Assembly: GCA_023416585.1 (NCBI GenBank)
Contig: JAEZHM010000055.1
Coordinates: 1-64,000 of the forward strand
From: Bacillota bacterium
GTDB lineage: Bacteria > Bacillota > Clostridia > Christensenellales > Aristaeellaceae
Length of the DNA stretch: 64,000 bases
Direction of reading: 5' to 3'
The notes beneath the pieces were generated by a model. It worked only from the letters and a program-made list of their open reading frames with translations. It made no database searches and was not told the origin of the DNA. Position 1 is the first letter of the stretch. Every line of letters starts with the position of its first letter. The translations under genes and the position numbers were made by a program. Below, in pieces: positions 57,430 through 64,000 of the stretch.

Positions 57430-59007
57430 TCAGTAGTTGCCTTCGCCATAGATGCGGGTCAGAGCATTCTCATAAGCGCCGGTCAGCTTGTCAGCGCCCA
57501 TGTTGTTGATCGTTGACACAAAATTGTTCCACCATTCATCGGTGATTTCTACTTCACCGACGATTGCCTGGGCGGTATTGGATGTGATGTAACTGCTGAT
57601 ATCCGCCTCATACGTAGAGATGATATTGCTTTCGTCTTCCGTCCAGGAAATGATGGGCCATACTATTTTGGGAGCATTCTCAAGCATTGCGTATGCCGTG
57701 TTGGCTGGTTCCGCTTCATACTCGCCGCCCCACAGGTTGTCCATCATCACAGAAGGATTGCGTCCGCCCGGCCACAGGCAGAACTGAGCCAGGAAGGCGT
57801 CCTGCGTCATGTCGTTGGTACGGGTGGCCAGAGCTGCGTCCGTGTAGTACAGGGAACCGTCCGCCTTGGTTTCCCAGTTCACGCCTTCAATACCGGCATG
57901 ATAGAACAGGGAGCCTTCCTTGCTGTAGAAGTAGTCCACCCATTGCAGGGCCAGTTCTACGTTCTTGCAAGCGGTGGTGATGGCGAAGTTGCCTTCGGTA
58001 TGCAGGTTGGAGCGGAATTCAGAAACAATGTTGTAGCCATCCGGTCCGGTCAGCTGATATTTCAAGCCGACCCAATCGGCAACGTACTGGGAAGGAACGG
58101 CGTACAGCGTCGTAGAGGTAACAATACCCAGGCGTTGATCAGAGGACAGGGTGGTAGTCATATCATTTGAGGTGAACAGTTCCTGATAAATCAGTTTCTC
58201 AGAGTACAGCTTGTGAAGATACTCAAGGAACTCGCGGTAGTTCTCGCTGGTGGCGAACACACGGAGCGCGCCGGTATCAGGATCCGCATCCACGACCTGA
58301 TGGTGAGCGCCGCGGGTGCGCAGGCCAAAGCAGCCATAGAAGTAGCGATACAGCCAGTTGGCGCTGCTGCTGGTCATCGGCACTTCATCCGCAATGCCGT
58401 TGCCGTTATAGTCGCTGTCACGCAGGGCAACCAGGTAGCTATAGAGTTCCTCGGTGGTGGTCGGCAGTTCCATGCCGGTCGCTTCAAGTGCCTTCTGATT
58501 ATAGAACAGCTTGTCCGGCACCTTCATAGGAGCGTAAGGAACGACCTGCGGCAAGCCATAGACCGCGCCTTCAGGCGTGGTGATAGCCTTCAGAATGTCA
58601 GGATACTGCTGGCACAAAGCCCAAAAGTTCGGGGCATCCTTTTCCAAATAAGGCATCAGGTCAACCAGGATGCCTTCCGAACCCCATTTGTAGCTCTGGG
58701 CATTGGTGATGTTGCCCTTGAAAATGATGTCAGGATAATCGCCGCTTGCGATCGCAGCAGCCAGGTTGTTGGTGAACACAGAAGGATCGACATTCTCCCA
58801 ATCGATCGTGATGCCGGTCATCTTCTCATATTCCTGCATGTTCTGGACATTGCCCAGATTTCCATTGGGATAGAAGCTGTTGGTACGAGAGAGGATCTTG
58901 AAAGTTACCGGCTCCTTGGTTAACGGGAACGCGGTTTCTGCCAGTGCCGTTGATGCGCAGAGCATCATAAGCGCCAGCACCACAGACAGAATACGTTTTG
59001 CCTTCAT
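57430..59007 (-). CDS. ABC transporter substrate-binding protein, LplA-like
   Basis: This 525-residue exported binding protein has a signal peptide at residues 1-23 (MKAKRILSVVLALMMLCAST then ALAE). A Cys at residue 17 is not in a good lipobox. Seen: FKILSRTNSFYPNGNLGNVQ, EYEKMTGITIDWENVDPSVF, ASGDYPDIIFKGNI, and YSYLVALRDSDYNGNGIADE, the last a calcium-loop-like motif common in this large-SBP group. The length (over 500) fits oligosaccharide or complex ligands. In this operon with GDPD it may bind a glycerophosphodiester. Confidence 0.88.
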   Translation of the reverse strand: MKAKRILSVVLALMMLCASTALAETAFPLTKEPVTFKILSRTNSFYPNGNLGNVQNMQEYEKMTGITIDWENVDPSVFTNNLAAAIASGDYPDIIFKGNITNAQSYKWGSEGILVDLMPYLEKDAPNFWALCQQYPDILKAITTPEGAVYGLPQVVPYAPMKVPDKLFYNQKALEATGMELPTTTEELYSYLVALRDSDYNGNGIADEVPMTSSSANWLYRYFYGCFGLRTRGAHHQVVDADPDTGALRVFATSENYREFLEYLHKLYSEKLIYQELFTSNDMTTTLSSDQRLGIVTSTTLYAVPSQYVADWVGLKYQLTGPDGYNIVSEFRSNLHTEGNFAITTACKNVELALQWVDYFYSKEGSLFYHAGIEGVNWETKADGSLYYTDAALATRTNDMTQDAFLAQFCLWPGGRNPSVMMDNLWGGEYEAEPANTAYAMLENAPKIVWPIISWTEDESNIISTYEADISSYITSNTAQAIVGEVEITDEWWNNFVSTINNMGADKLTGAYENALTRIYGEGNY

Positions 59008-59059
59008 GCTATGCCCTCCTTATAAATATTGATACCGCTTATTAAGCGGAAATCATCGA

Positions 59060-59743
59060 TCATGGACGTTTGAAACGTTCTTTTTCAAAACAGAACATAT
59101 TCCGGAAGAAGGTCAGGTTAGGTTCCGCCAATTTAAATGTTACCGGATTGCTTATGATATCCTGACTTGCTTCTTGTTCATAACGATTCAGAATTTCGTC
59201 CTGTTCCCCTGTCGGTGCCTGAATACCATAGCAAATGCTGATGTGGTAAGCGTAAGCATCGTGCCCGGGAAACCTAAGACCCAGCGCCTTGCTCAAGTTG
59301 TCACGATACCGTACCAACGCTTCTTCTGATTCATCGCAGGCAGGTTTCAGCTTGATTGCATACCCACCGTGATTGTTCAGGCCGACTGTTTGCATCGTTA
59401 CCTTGCCAAGCTTTGGTACCTGCGAAAACTGTTTTTCAAACACCGTGTCCACATCTTCAAGATCTGCATCCTGTGCAAGCAGGGATGTCCAGACTTCCGG
59501 TTGGCGCCATTCACTGCAAACACCTTCAAACACCGTCATGTGTATGCTGCTGTCCGGCAGCATCGTAAAGCATTCTCCCGCACCGCTTTCAGCCAGCATT
59601 TTGCGAACCTTTTGAAAGCGTGTGAAAACGGGAGATGCATGATCAATGAAGCTTAACACCGTGTTCCCGGGAAAATACCGCACACTTCCGTCGCGTTCGA
59701 ATTTGTTGCCGATATTTTTAAGATACATCTCTGCTCTTGTCAA
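59060..59743 (-). CDS. DUF1868 protein, 2H phosphoesterase superfamily
   Basis: This 227-residue protein has the two HxT/S motifs of 2H phosphoesterases: IHMTVFEG (about residue 67) and YHISICYG (about residue 167), spaced as in the DUF1868 family. Relatives open 2',3'-cyclic or other cyclic phosphodiesters. The gene directly follows GDPD: the TAG stop is immediately followed by the TTG start, with GGAGG upstream. A later ATG at 59728 is an alternative start. A linked role in processing phosphodiester products is likely. Confidence 0.8.
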   Translation of the reverse strand: MTRAEMYLKNIGNKFERDGSVRYFPGNTVLSFIDHASPVFTRFQKVRKMLAESGAGECFTMLPDSSIHMTVFEGVCSEWRQPEVWTSLLAQDADLEDVDTVFEKQFSQVPKLGKVTMQTVGLNNHGGYAIKLKPACDESEEALVRYRDNLSKALGLRFPGHDAYAYHISICYGIQAPTGEQDEILNRYEQEASQDIISNPVTFKLAEPNLTFFRNMFCFEKERFKRP

Positions 59744-60595
59744 CTAGGGTCTGCCTCCTTTCTCATAGAGTCCCTTCTCCTCCAGATACATCCGCGCATT
59801 AAGCGGCCAATCGGTTTGAATGATATCAAAGCCCTTCCTGGCCAGCCACCCCCATCCGTTATCCGGATCGCCGGTGATGGAAACATCATCCGAATGCCCT
59901 GCACTCAATACACGTTTGTAATTGAAGACAATGCCGTTACCCCAGAGCAACAGGCCTCGGTCATGGATCATGCGTCTGTATTCATCCGTTGCTACCGGGC
60001 TGTTTTCCGTCTTGAATACCGTTTCAATTCCAACAAAATGGATGTTTCGCCTGGCAATCTCCTCAGATACCTTATCCTCTTCATTGATGATGACGATATA
60101 GGGGAGTTCGGGGGATATCTCTTCGATGACATCAAGATGCATGTTTTCCGCAGGCGTTTTGACAACAACCTGCGACATAATGCCGTGCTTTTGAATTGCC
60201 TGAATGATATCACCGGGGTAAAGATCAAATTTATCCACATTGATGTAGCACTTGTTTTTGAGATAGGCGAAAGCTTCGTCCACTGTATTGACCTTGTTGT
60301 TTGTCGAAGCTCCATCCATGTTCACGTAACGCAGTTCTGAAATTTCCTTGTCAGTCATCTCGCGGAGCGGGGTCTCACATTTGAGCTGCACGCGCTCGCA
60401 CCCTTCATGGAAGATATAGAGCGTGCCATCTTTGCTGCGCCCAACATCCAATTCAATCATATCGGCCTTTTGATATAGGGCCGCCCTGAAGGCATCCAGC
60501 GTATTGCACGGTATATTCCCGCCGCATACGCCTCGATGTGCCGTAAGGATCACGTGCTCCCGCGCTTCTGTTCCTAAGTCGAATTGACGCCTCAT
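59744..60595 (-). CDS. Glycerophosphodiester phosphodiesterase family protein
   Basis: This protein of about 283 residues is a GDPD TIM barrel: ILTAHRGVCGGNIPCNTLDA (catalytic His-Arg and Asn), MIELDVGRSKDGTLYIFHEG (Glu-Asp metal site and second His) and a C-terminal DIIQTDWPLNARMYLE strand. No signal peptide, so it is cytoplasmic and acts on imported diesters, releasing glycerol 3-phosphate. Gly-Gly in GVCGGNIPxNT differs from the usual GxxxxxPENT: the Glu of PEN is Cys. ATG 60595 has GGAGGG 6 nt upstream. It is first in the leftward operon, under the operator at 60611-60624. Confidence 0.88.
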   Translation of the reverse strand: MRRQFDLGTEAREHVILTAHRGVCGGNIPCNTLDAFRAALYQKADMIELDVGRSKDGTLYIFHEGCERVQLKCETPLREMTDKEISELRYVNMDGASTNNKVNTVDEAFAYLKNKCYINVDKFDLYPGDIIQAIQKHGIMSQVVVKTPAENMHLDVIEEISPELPYIVIINEEDKVSEEIARRNIHFVGIETVFKTENSPVATDEYRRMIHDRGLLLWGNGIVFNYKRVLSAGHSDDVSITGDPDNGWGWLARKGFDIIQTDWPLNARMYLEEKGLYEKGGRP

Positions 60596-60610
60596 TTTTG
60601 CCCTCCGGAA

Positions 60611-60624
60611 TTGATTCGTATCAA
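60611..60624. promoter_or_regulatory. Operator palindrome 1 (LacI-type)
   Basis: TTGATTCGTATCAA has perfect 5-bp arms around TCGT. It lies 11 bp downstream of the -10 of the leftward promoter, a classical repressor site. It matches the second site at 60691 at TTGA...CG...TCAA. Confidence 0.6.
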
Positions 60625-60634
60625 TCTTCATCAA

Positions 60635-60663
60635 ATATTAGCATGCCAAATTTCACGTGTCAA
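60635..60663 (-). promoter_or_regulatory. Promoter of the GDPD operon
   Basis: On the minus strand, TTGACA (60663-60658), a 17-bp spacer and TAATAT (60640-60635). The -35 is perfect. Both operator-like palindromes flank it. Confidence 0.75.
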
Positions 60664-60690
60664 GCTTTATTTTTATTATTTTAACCAAAT

Positions 60691-60704
60691 TTGACGAGGA
60701 TCAA
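60691..60704. promoter_or_regulatory. Operator-like palindrome 2
   Basis: TTGACGAGGATCAA matches operator 1 at the outer bases on both arms. It lies 28 bp upstream of the leftward -35 and 19 bp upstream of the rightward -35, suitable for looping or dual control. Confidence 0.45.
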
Positions 60705-60722
60705 TTTGCTGGGAGGATTACA

Positions 60723-60751
60723 TTGACGTTTTTGATTTTGTAATTTATAAT
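60723..60751 (+). promoter_or_regulatory. Promoter of the LacI-SBP fusion regulator
   Basis: TTGACG (60723-60728), a 17-bp spacer and TATAAT (60746-60751) lie 33 bp before the ATG. The RBS is AAGGAGAATGAGG. Confidence 0.7.
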
Positions 60752-60783
60752 GAAAAAAGTCAAAACGTAAGGAGAATGAGGGA

Positions 60784-62970
60784 ATGGCGACCTTTAAGGA
60801 CATCGCGGAATTAGCCGGCGTATCCTATGGCACCGTATCAAACGTTTTGAACGGCCGCGGGAATGTGACAAGCGACAAGATCCTGCGCGTCCATCAAGCC
60901 GCGGCAAAACTTGGATACACGCTGAATCAAGGCGCGCAGCTTCTGCGCAAAGGCAATTCCAACCTATTGGCTATCATGGTGCCAAATATCAGTGACAGGC
61001 AATACTGCGATTTTTACATCAGCTTCCGCAATTATGCCGAAAGCATGGGATATCGTACATCCCTGTACCTTCATGATGGCAGTGAACGCCGGGAAGCCTC
61101 TCTTGTAACCGAGATCCGCTCCGCTTTGGCTGCCGGCATTGCAAGCATCAGTGCGATTACCGGCCGGGACAATCCATACGAGCAGACAGGCTTTACGCCT
61201 TCCGAAGTTCTCTTTGCAGAGCAGCGGCCTTTTATTGGTTATGATTATGTGGGTTTTGATTACCTGAAACTGGGCCGGGAGATGGGGCGCTGCGCCCGTG
61301 ATTATCATCAGGTCGCGCTTTTGACCGACAGAGCAAAAAACTATGTCACCCAGAACATCGTCAAGGGATTCATGAGCGAAGCATCACAAAATCCCAATTG
61401 CCGCATACAGCACTATGAAAAAGAAGATTCAGTTCGGAGCGCTTCATTGGCGCTTGAAATACTTTCAACTTCACCGACACCTGATGCCATTTTTTCGGCA
61501 AACCTGAATCATGCGCAGATGCTTAAAAATGTCCGGGATAACTTTTTTGAACAGGAGGCCTTTCAGCTTTATACACTCTCCCCACTCTTCACTTTGCCGG
61601 AGAATGATTTCAAAAAATACGAATTGAACTACCGGCTGTTGGGCAAAGTTTCGGCCGAGCAGCTCATTAAACGTATCACCGGGCAGCACGCTGCTAAGCC
61701 TCAGGAGCACATTCTTGCAAATACAAGCTTGCGCAATTGGACGCCCGGTCCTGTCCCTGAAACCGGCAGCCTTACCATGATGACGCTGGACAGCCCAACA
61801 GCCTTGGTTGTAAGAAACATGGCACGCATGTATACGAAATATACCGGCGTGCGTGTAAAGGTTGCAGTCTTCCCCTATGATGGTGTACATGAACTTTTGA
61901 CAGGTATCAATCACGAGACCCCATTTGATATCATTCGTTTGGATGCAACATGGATGAACTGGTTCGCTCCCCGGATTTTTGAGCCGCTCAAGAACCTTGA
62001 CAAGGATGTGGAGCAGCTTCAAAATGTCTTTTTGCCGGATTTGCTCCGGCGGTACGGGGGGCCGGCCGAAGAAATATATGCTTTGCCTGAGACGCCCAGC
62101 GCACAGATGCTTTTCTATCGGAAAGATTTGTTTGAAGACAAAGCGATCCAGCGTCTTTATAAAGAAAAGATGCATGAGACGCTGCGCCCTCCCCAATCCT
62201 TTTCAGAATATAACCGCATTGCCAGCTTCTTCACCCGCAGCTTACATACAGAATCACCCATTTCCTATGGGTCAACCCTTACACTGGGCAATACCGGCGT
62301 TGCGGCCACCGAATTCCTGGCCCGTTATTTTGCGCTGACAAAAGACCTGTTTGATGAGAAGGACCATATCCTTTTAAGCTCGGCTGCCGGTATCCAGGCT
62401 CTAAACGAGCTGGTTGAAAGCAGCGCCTACGCCAACCCGACCTTCAACAGCTGGTGGAGGGATACGGCCCGCACATATGCTGAAGGCGATACCGCGATGA
62501 CCGTCCTTTTCAGCAACTATGCGTCTGAAATGACAGGGAAAGGCTCCCGCATTCGCGGTAACATCGGCTTCTCCATGGTACCCGGCGCAAACCCTTTGTT
62601 TGGCGGCGGTTCCATCGGCATTTCCCGTTACAGCAAACATAAGGAACTGGCCTATCATTTCATCCGCTGGCTGTGCGGTGAGGAAGTCTCTACCGCAATG
62701 ACTCTGCTGGGCAGCGTTTCACCTTGCCGCGAAACCTATGACAATTACCAGATCATTGATACATACCCTTGGCTGGCTATGTCTCGGGAGTGTTTCGAAA
62801 GGTCCGACGCACACCGCCTGCCCCATGAAACAGCCAGTGGTTTTAATGAGCGGCAGTTTCTGGGGATTCTTGGCATACAAGTAATCAACGCCATTAACCA
62901 TACATGCGGCGTGCAGCAAGCACTTGAAAATGCAACCAGGCTTTATCAGGAGAGTATGGGACATAAATAA
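60784..62970 (+). CDS. Two-sensor regulator: LacI DNA-binding/PBP-I domains fused to an SBP-type domain
   Basis: This 728-residue regulator is about twice the LacI length. Residues 1-50: LacI helix-turn-helix (ATFKDIAELAGVSYGTVSNV then LNGRGNVTSDKI, with hinge-like QAAAKLGYTLN). Residues 58-315: PBP type I sensor (NLLAIMVPNISDRQYCDFYI ...). From about residue 328 to the end is a complete type II solute-binding domain without a signal peptide: YTKYTGVRVKVAVFPYDGVH, PFDIIRLDATWMNWFAPRIF, YALPETPSAQMLFYRKDLFE and GGGSIGISRYSKHKELAYHF. The second domain resembles ABC-importer SBPs. It probably represses the divergent GDPD operon and reads the imported ligand with one or both domains. Confidence 0.9.
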   Translation: MATFKDIAELAGVSYGTVSNVLNGRGNVTSDKILRVHQAAAKLGYTLNQGAQLLRKGNSNLLAIMVPNISDRQYCDFYISFRNYAESMGYRTSLYLHDGSERREASLVTEIRSALAAGIASISAITGRDNPYEQTGFTPSEVLFAEQRPFIGYDYVGFDYLKLGREMGRCARDYHQVALLTDRAKNYVTQNIVKGFMSEASQNPNCRIQHYEKEDSVRSASLALEILSTSPTPDAIFSANLNHAQMLKNVRDNFFEQEAFQLYTLSPLFTLPENDFKKYELNYRLLGKVSAEQLIKRITGQHAAKPQEHILANTSLRNWTPGPVPETGSLTMMTLDSPTALVVRNMARMYTKYTGVRVKVAVFPYDGVHELLTGINHETPFDIIRLDATWMNWFAPRIFEPLKNLDKDVEQLQNVFLPDLLRRYGGPAEEIYALPETPSAQMLFYRKDLFEDKAIQRLYKEKMHETLRPPQSFSEYNRIASFFTRSLHTESPISYGSTLTLGNTGVAATEFLARYFALTKDLFDEKDHILLSSAAGIQALNELVESSAYANPTFNSWWRDTARTYAEGDTAMTVLFSNYASEMTGKGSRIRGNIGFSMVPGANPLFGGGSIGISRYSKHKELAYHFIRWLCGEEVSTAMTLLGSVSPCRETYDNYQIIDTYPWLAMSRECFERSDAHRLPHETASGFNERQFLGILGIQVINAINHTCGVQQALENATRLYQESMGHK

Positions 62971-63055
62971 GACCCCGTCACGAAGAACTCATTTGGGTCA
63001 ATATGGTCATAATACATAACTTACAAACATGCTGCCGTACCGGCCGTAGAGTACC

Positions 63056-63276
63056 TTGCCGAAAGCTGTACTGCGGCATCATTACGCCATGTTTGTCTAT
63101 GCCATGCGTCTGTTCGTCCACAAGGAGCTTGATCTGTTTAAGGCCGCTTGCGGCGAGTTAAGAGAAAATATCGAACAGGACAAGGATTTGGCGCTTGCTA
63201 AGAAAAACCGGCTTCTTGGCGCGTTTGAGCTTTTGCAGAGCTTCGCGGAATTCAATGATGTGAAAAAGTTAAGGGG
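63056..63276 (+). pseudogene. Fragment of a MalT-like LuxR-family regulator
   Basis: The reading frame encodes YAMFVYAMRLFVHKELDLFK and LLGAFELLQSFAEFNDVKKL. These match the middle region of large MalT-type ATP-dependent LuxR regulators, upstream of their tetratricopeptide domain. Neither the NTPase nor the LuxR helix-turn-helix is present, and both ends run into unrelated sequence. The full proteins are over 800 residues. The gap 62971-63425 otherwise holds nothing recognisable. Confidence 0.5.
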
Positions 63277-63425
63277 GGACATCGAAATCCCCCCTACTCC
63301 TTCTTGCGTCCTCGTTTTCTCGTTTCAAGTTCATCTTTCAAGAAGTGTGACACGGCTTACCGGCTTTGCAGCAATATCCCCTTAAATTTCAACCCCAGTC
63401 CACCGTCCCCCGTACCCCCCGCGTT

Positions 63426-64000
63426 CTACTGGTTTTCCTTGATCTTCTCCGCCAACTCATTCAAGTACACCCACCGGTCCATCTTGAGCGCCAATTCCGC
63501 TTCGAGCCGCTCTTTTTCTTCAAGAAAGGGCATCAACCTTTCATAGTCGCTGGCATATTGAGTGATGCCGGCCTCGGCCTGCCTGAGCCTCTCCTCAAGA
63601 TGCGCCATGTCATCATCGATGGCAGCGAATTCACGCTGCTCCGCGAACGTGAATTTTAGTTTGGTTTGCCTTTTTTCAGGGCGCGGCGGCTCGGCCGATT
63701 TTGGATTGCCGCTTTTGTTGGCTTTGCTGAACGCCGCTGTATCTGTATCGCCTGCATCTGCAATGCGCTTTTCCAGATAATCGGAATAGCCGCCGGTATA
63801 TTGACGTATTTCGCCGCCCTCCCGGAATTCGAAGATTGTATCCACAACTTTATCCAGGAAATACCGGTCATGGGATATGGCGATGACTGCGCCGTTAAAG
63901 TCTTCCAGGTAATCCTCAAGAACGGTCAAGGTAGTCGTATCCAAGTCATTCGTAGGCTCATCCAGCAATAGAATATTGGGCGCGCCCATCAGGATGCGCA
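63426..64000 (-). CDS. ABC-F family ATPase, C-terminal part
   Basis: The gene enters from the right edge; about 190 codons are visible. Walker B NILLLDEPTNDLDTTTLTVL and the switch VIAISHDRYFLDKVVDTIFE belong to the second NBD of ABC-F proteins (Uup/EttA type), which act on the ribosome or DNA branch structures and are not transporters. The tail contains a basic linker (PPRPEKRQTKLKFTFAEQRE) and a coiled coil (MAHLEERLRQAEAGITQYAS ... LEEKERLEAELALKMDRWVY) typical of the Uup C-terminal domain. Confidence 0.9.
   Translation of the reverse strand, partial: RILMGAPNILLLDEPTNDLDTTTLTVLEDYLEDFNGAVIAISHDRYFLDKVVDTIFEFREGGEIRQYTGGYSDYLEKRIADAGDTDTAAFSKANKSGNPKSAEPPRPEKRQTKLKFTFAEQREFAAIDDDMAHLEERLRQAEAGITQYASDYERLMPFLEEKERLEAELALKMDRWVYLNELAEKIKENQ

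Noticed and set aside
1..64000. Phage, plasmid origin, restriction-modification or toxin-antitoxin systems
   Set aside because: I looked for integrases, terminases, Rep proteins, methyltransferase motifs and small toxin/antitoxin pairs on both strands and saw none.

Overview
The window looks like chromosomal DNA from an endospore-forming member of the Clostridia (Bacillota). The evidence is a complete spore-germination receptor operon (GerAB, GerAC, GerAA), Gram-positive style ABC importers with SBP genes, strong AGGAGG ribosome binding sites, frequent TTG/GTG starts, sigma-A promoters of the TTGACA-17-TATAAT type and an MntR-type regulator. Assignment below class level is not supported by what I can see. 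By eye, 1-38 kb is moderately GC-rich, while 38.4-41 kb and especially 51-53 kb are clearly more AT-rich.

Layout. 1-4.8 kb: start of an amino-acid permease, then a ferric-iron/phosphonate-type ABC importer (SBP, ATPase, fused double permease) whose SBP and ATPase genes are separated by a 4-unit, 112-bp tandem repeat and a terminator. 5-9.9 kb: GNAT acetyltransferase, germination operon, MntR. 9.9-16 kb: membrane protein, peptidase T, HAD phosphatase, two flavoproteins and an ECF sigma fragment. 16.8-27 kb: a catabolic operon with an RraA-like protein, CUT1 sugar importer, PPC/DUF296 protein, sugar isomerase-like protein, BKACE, thiolase, DUF1537 kinase and SDR; I regard it as a candidate undescribed acid-sugar or beta-keto-acid pathway. 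27.5-31 kb: VOC protein, AraC regulator, lactonase, APH-like kinase. 31-38 kb: BMP-family (nucleoside-type) ABC transporter divergent from allulose-6-phosphate epimerase and allose kinase genes, then tRNA-Arg(CCT).

38-54.6 kb is an accessory region. It begins just after the tRNA gene with a displaced tRNA-Pro 3' half and holds two large exported TIM-barrel glycosidase-like proteins, a RAYT (Y1) transposase, an operon combining a CUT1 importer (SBP plus two permeases) with an HlyD-type adaptor and a MacB-like permease but no ATPase, an AT-rich lipid kinase/PAP2 pair, a YARHG protein, gene fragments, and a structured RNA resembling the HEARO/omega-RNA class without an adjacent nuclease gene.

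54.6-62.9 kb: a divergent locus. Leftward run genes for a glycerophosphodiesterase (GDPD), a DUF1868 2H phosphoesterase, an SBP and two permeases, with an MBL hydrolase beyond a terminator. Rightward runs a regulator fusing a LacI DNA-binding/PBP-I module to a complete ABC-type solute-binding domain. Two matching palindromes lie at the divergent promoters. The window ends with a MalT-like gene fragment and the C-terminal part of an ABC-F ATPase.

Recurrent themes: no CUT1 importer in the window carries its own ATPase, implying a shared MsmK-type ATPase elsewhere; three SBP genes are separated from downstream transporter genes by strong hairpins; and at least four families of short dispersed palindromic repeats (called A to D here) occupy the intergenic spaces, one inserted inside another.
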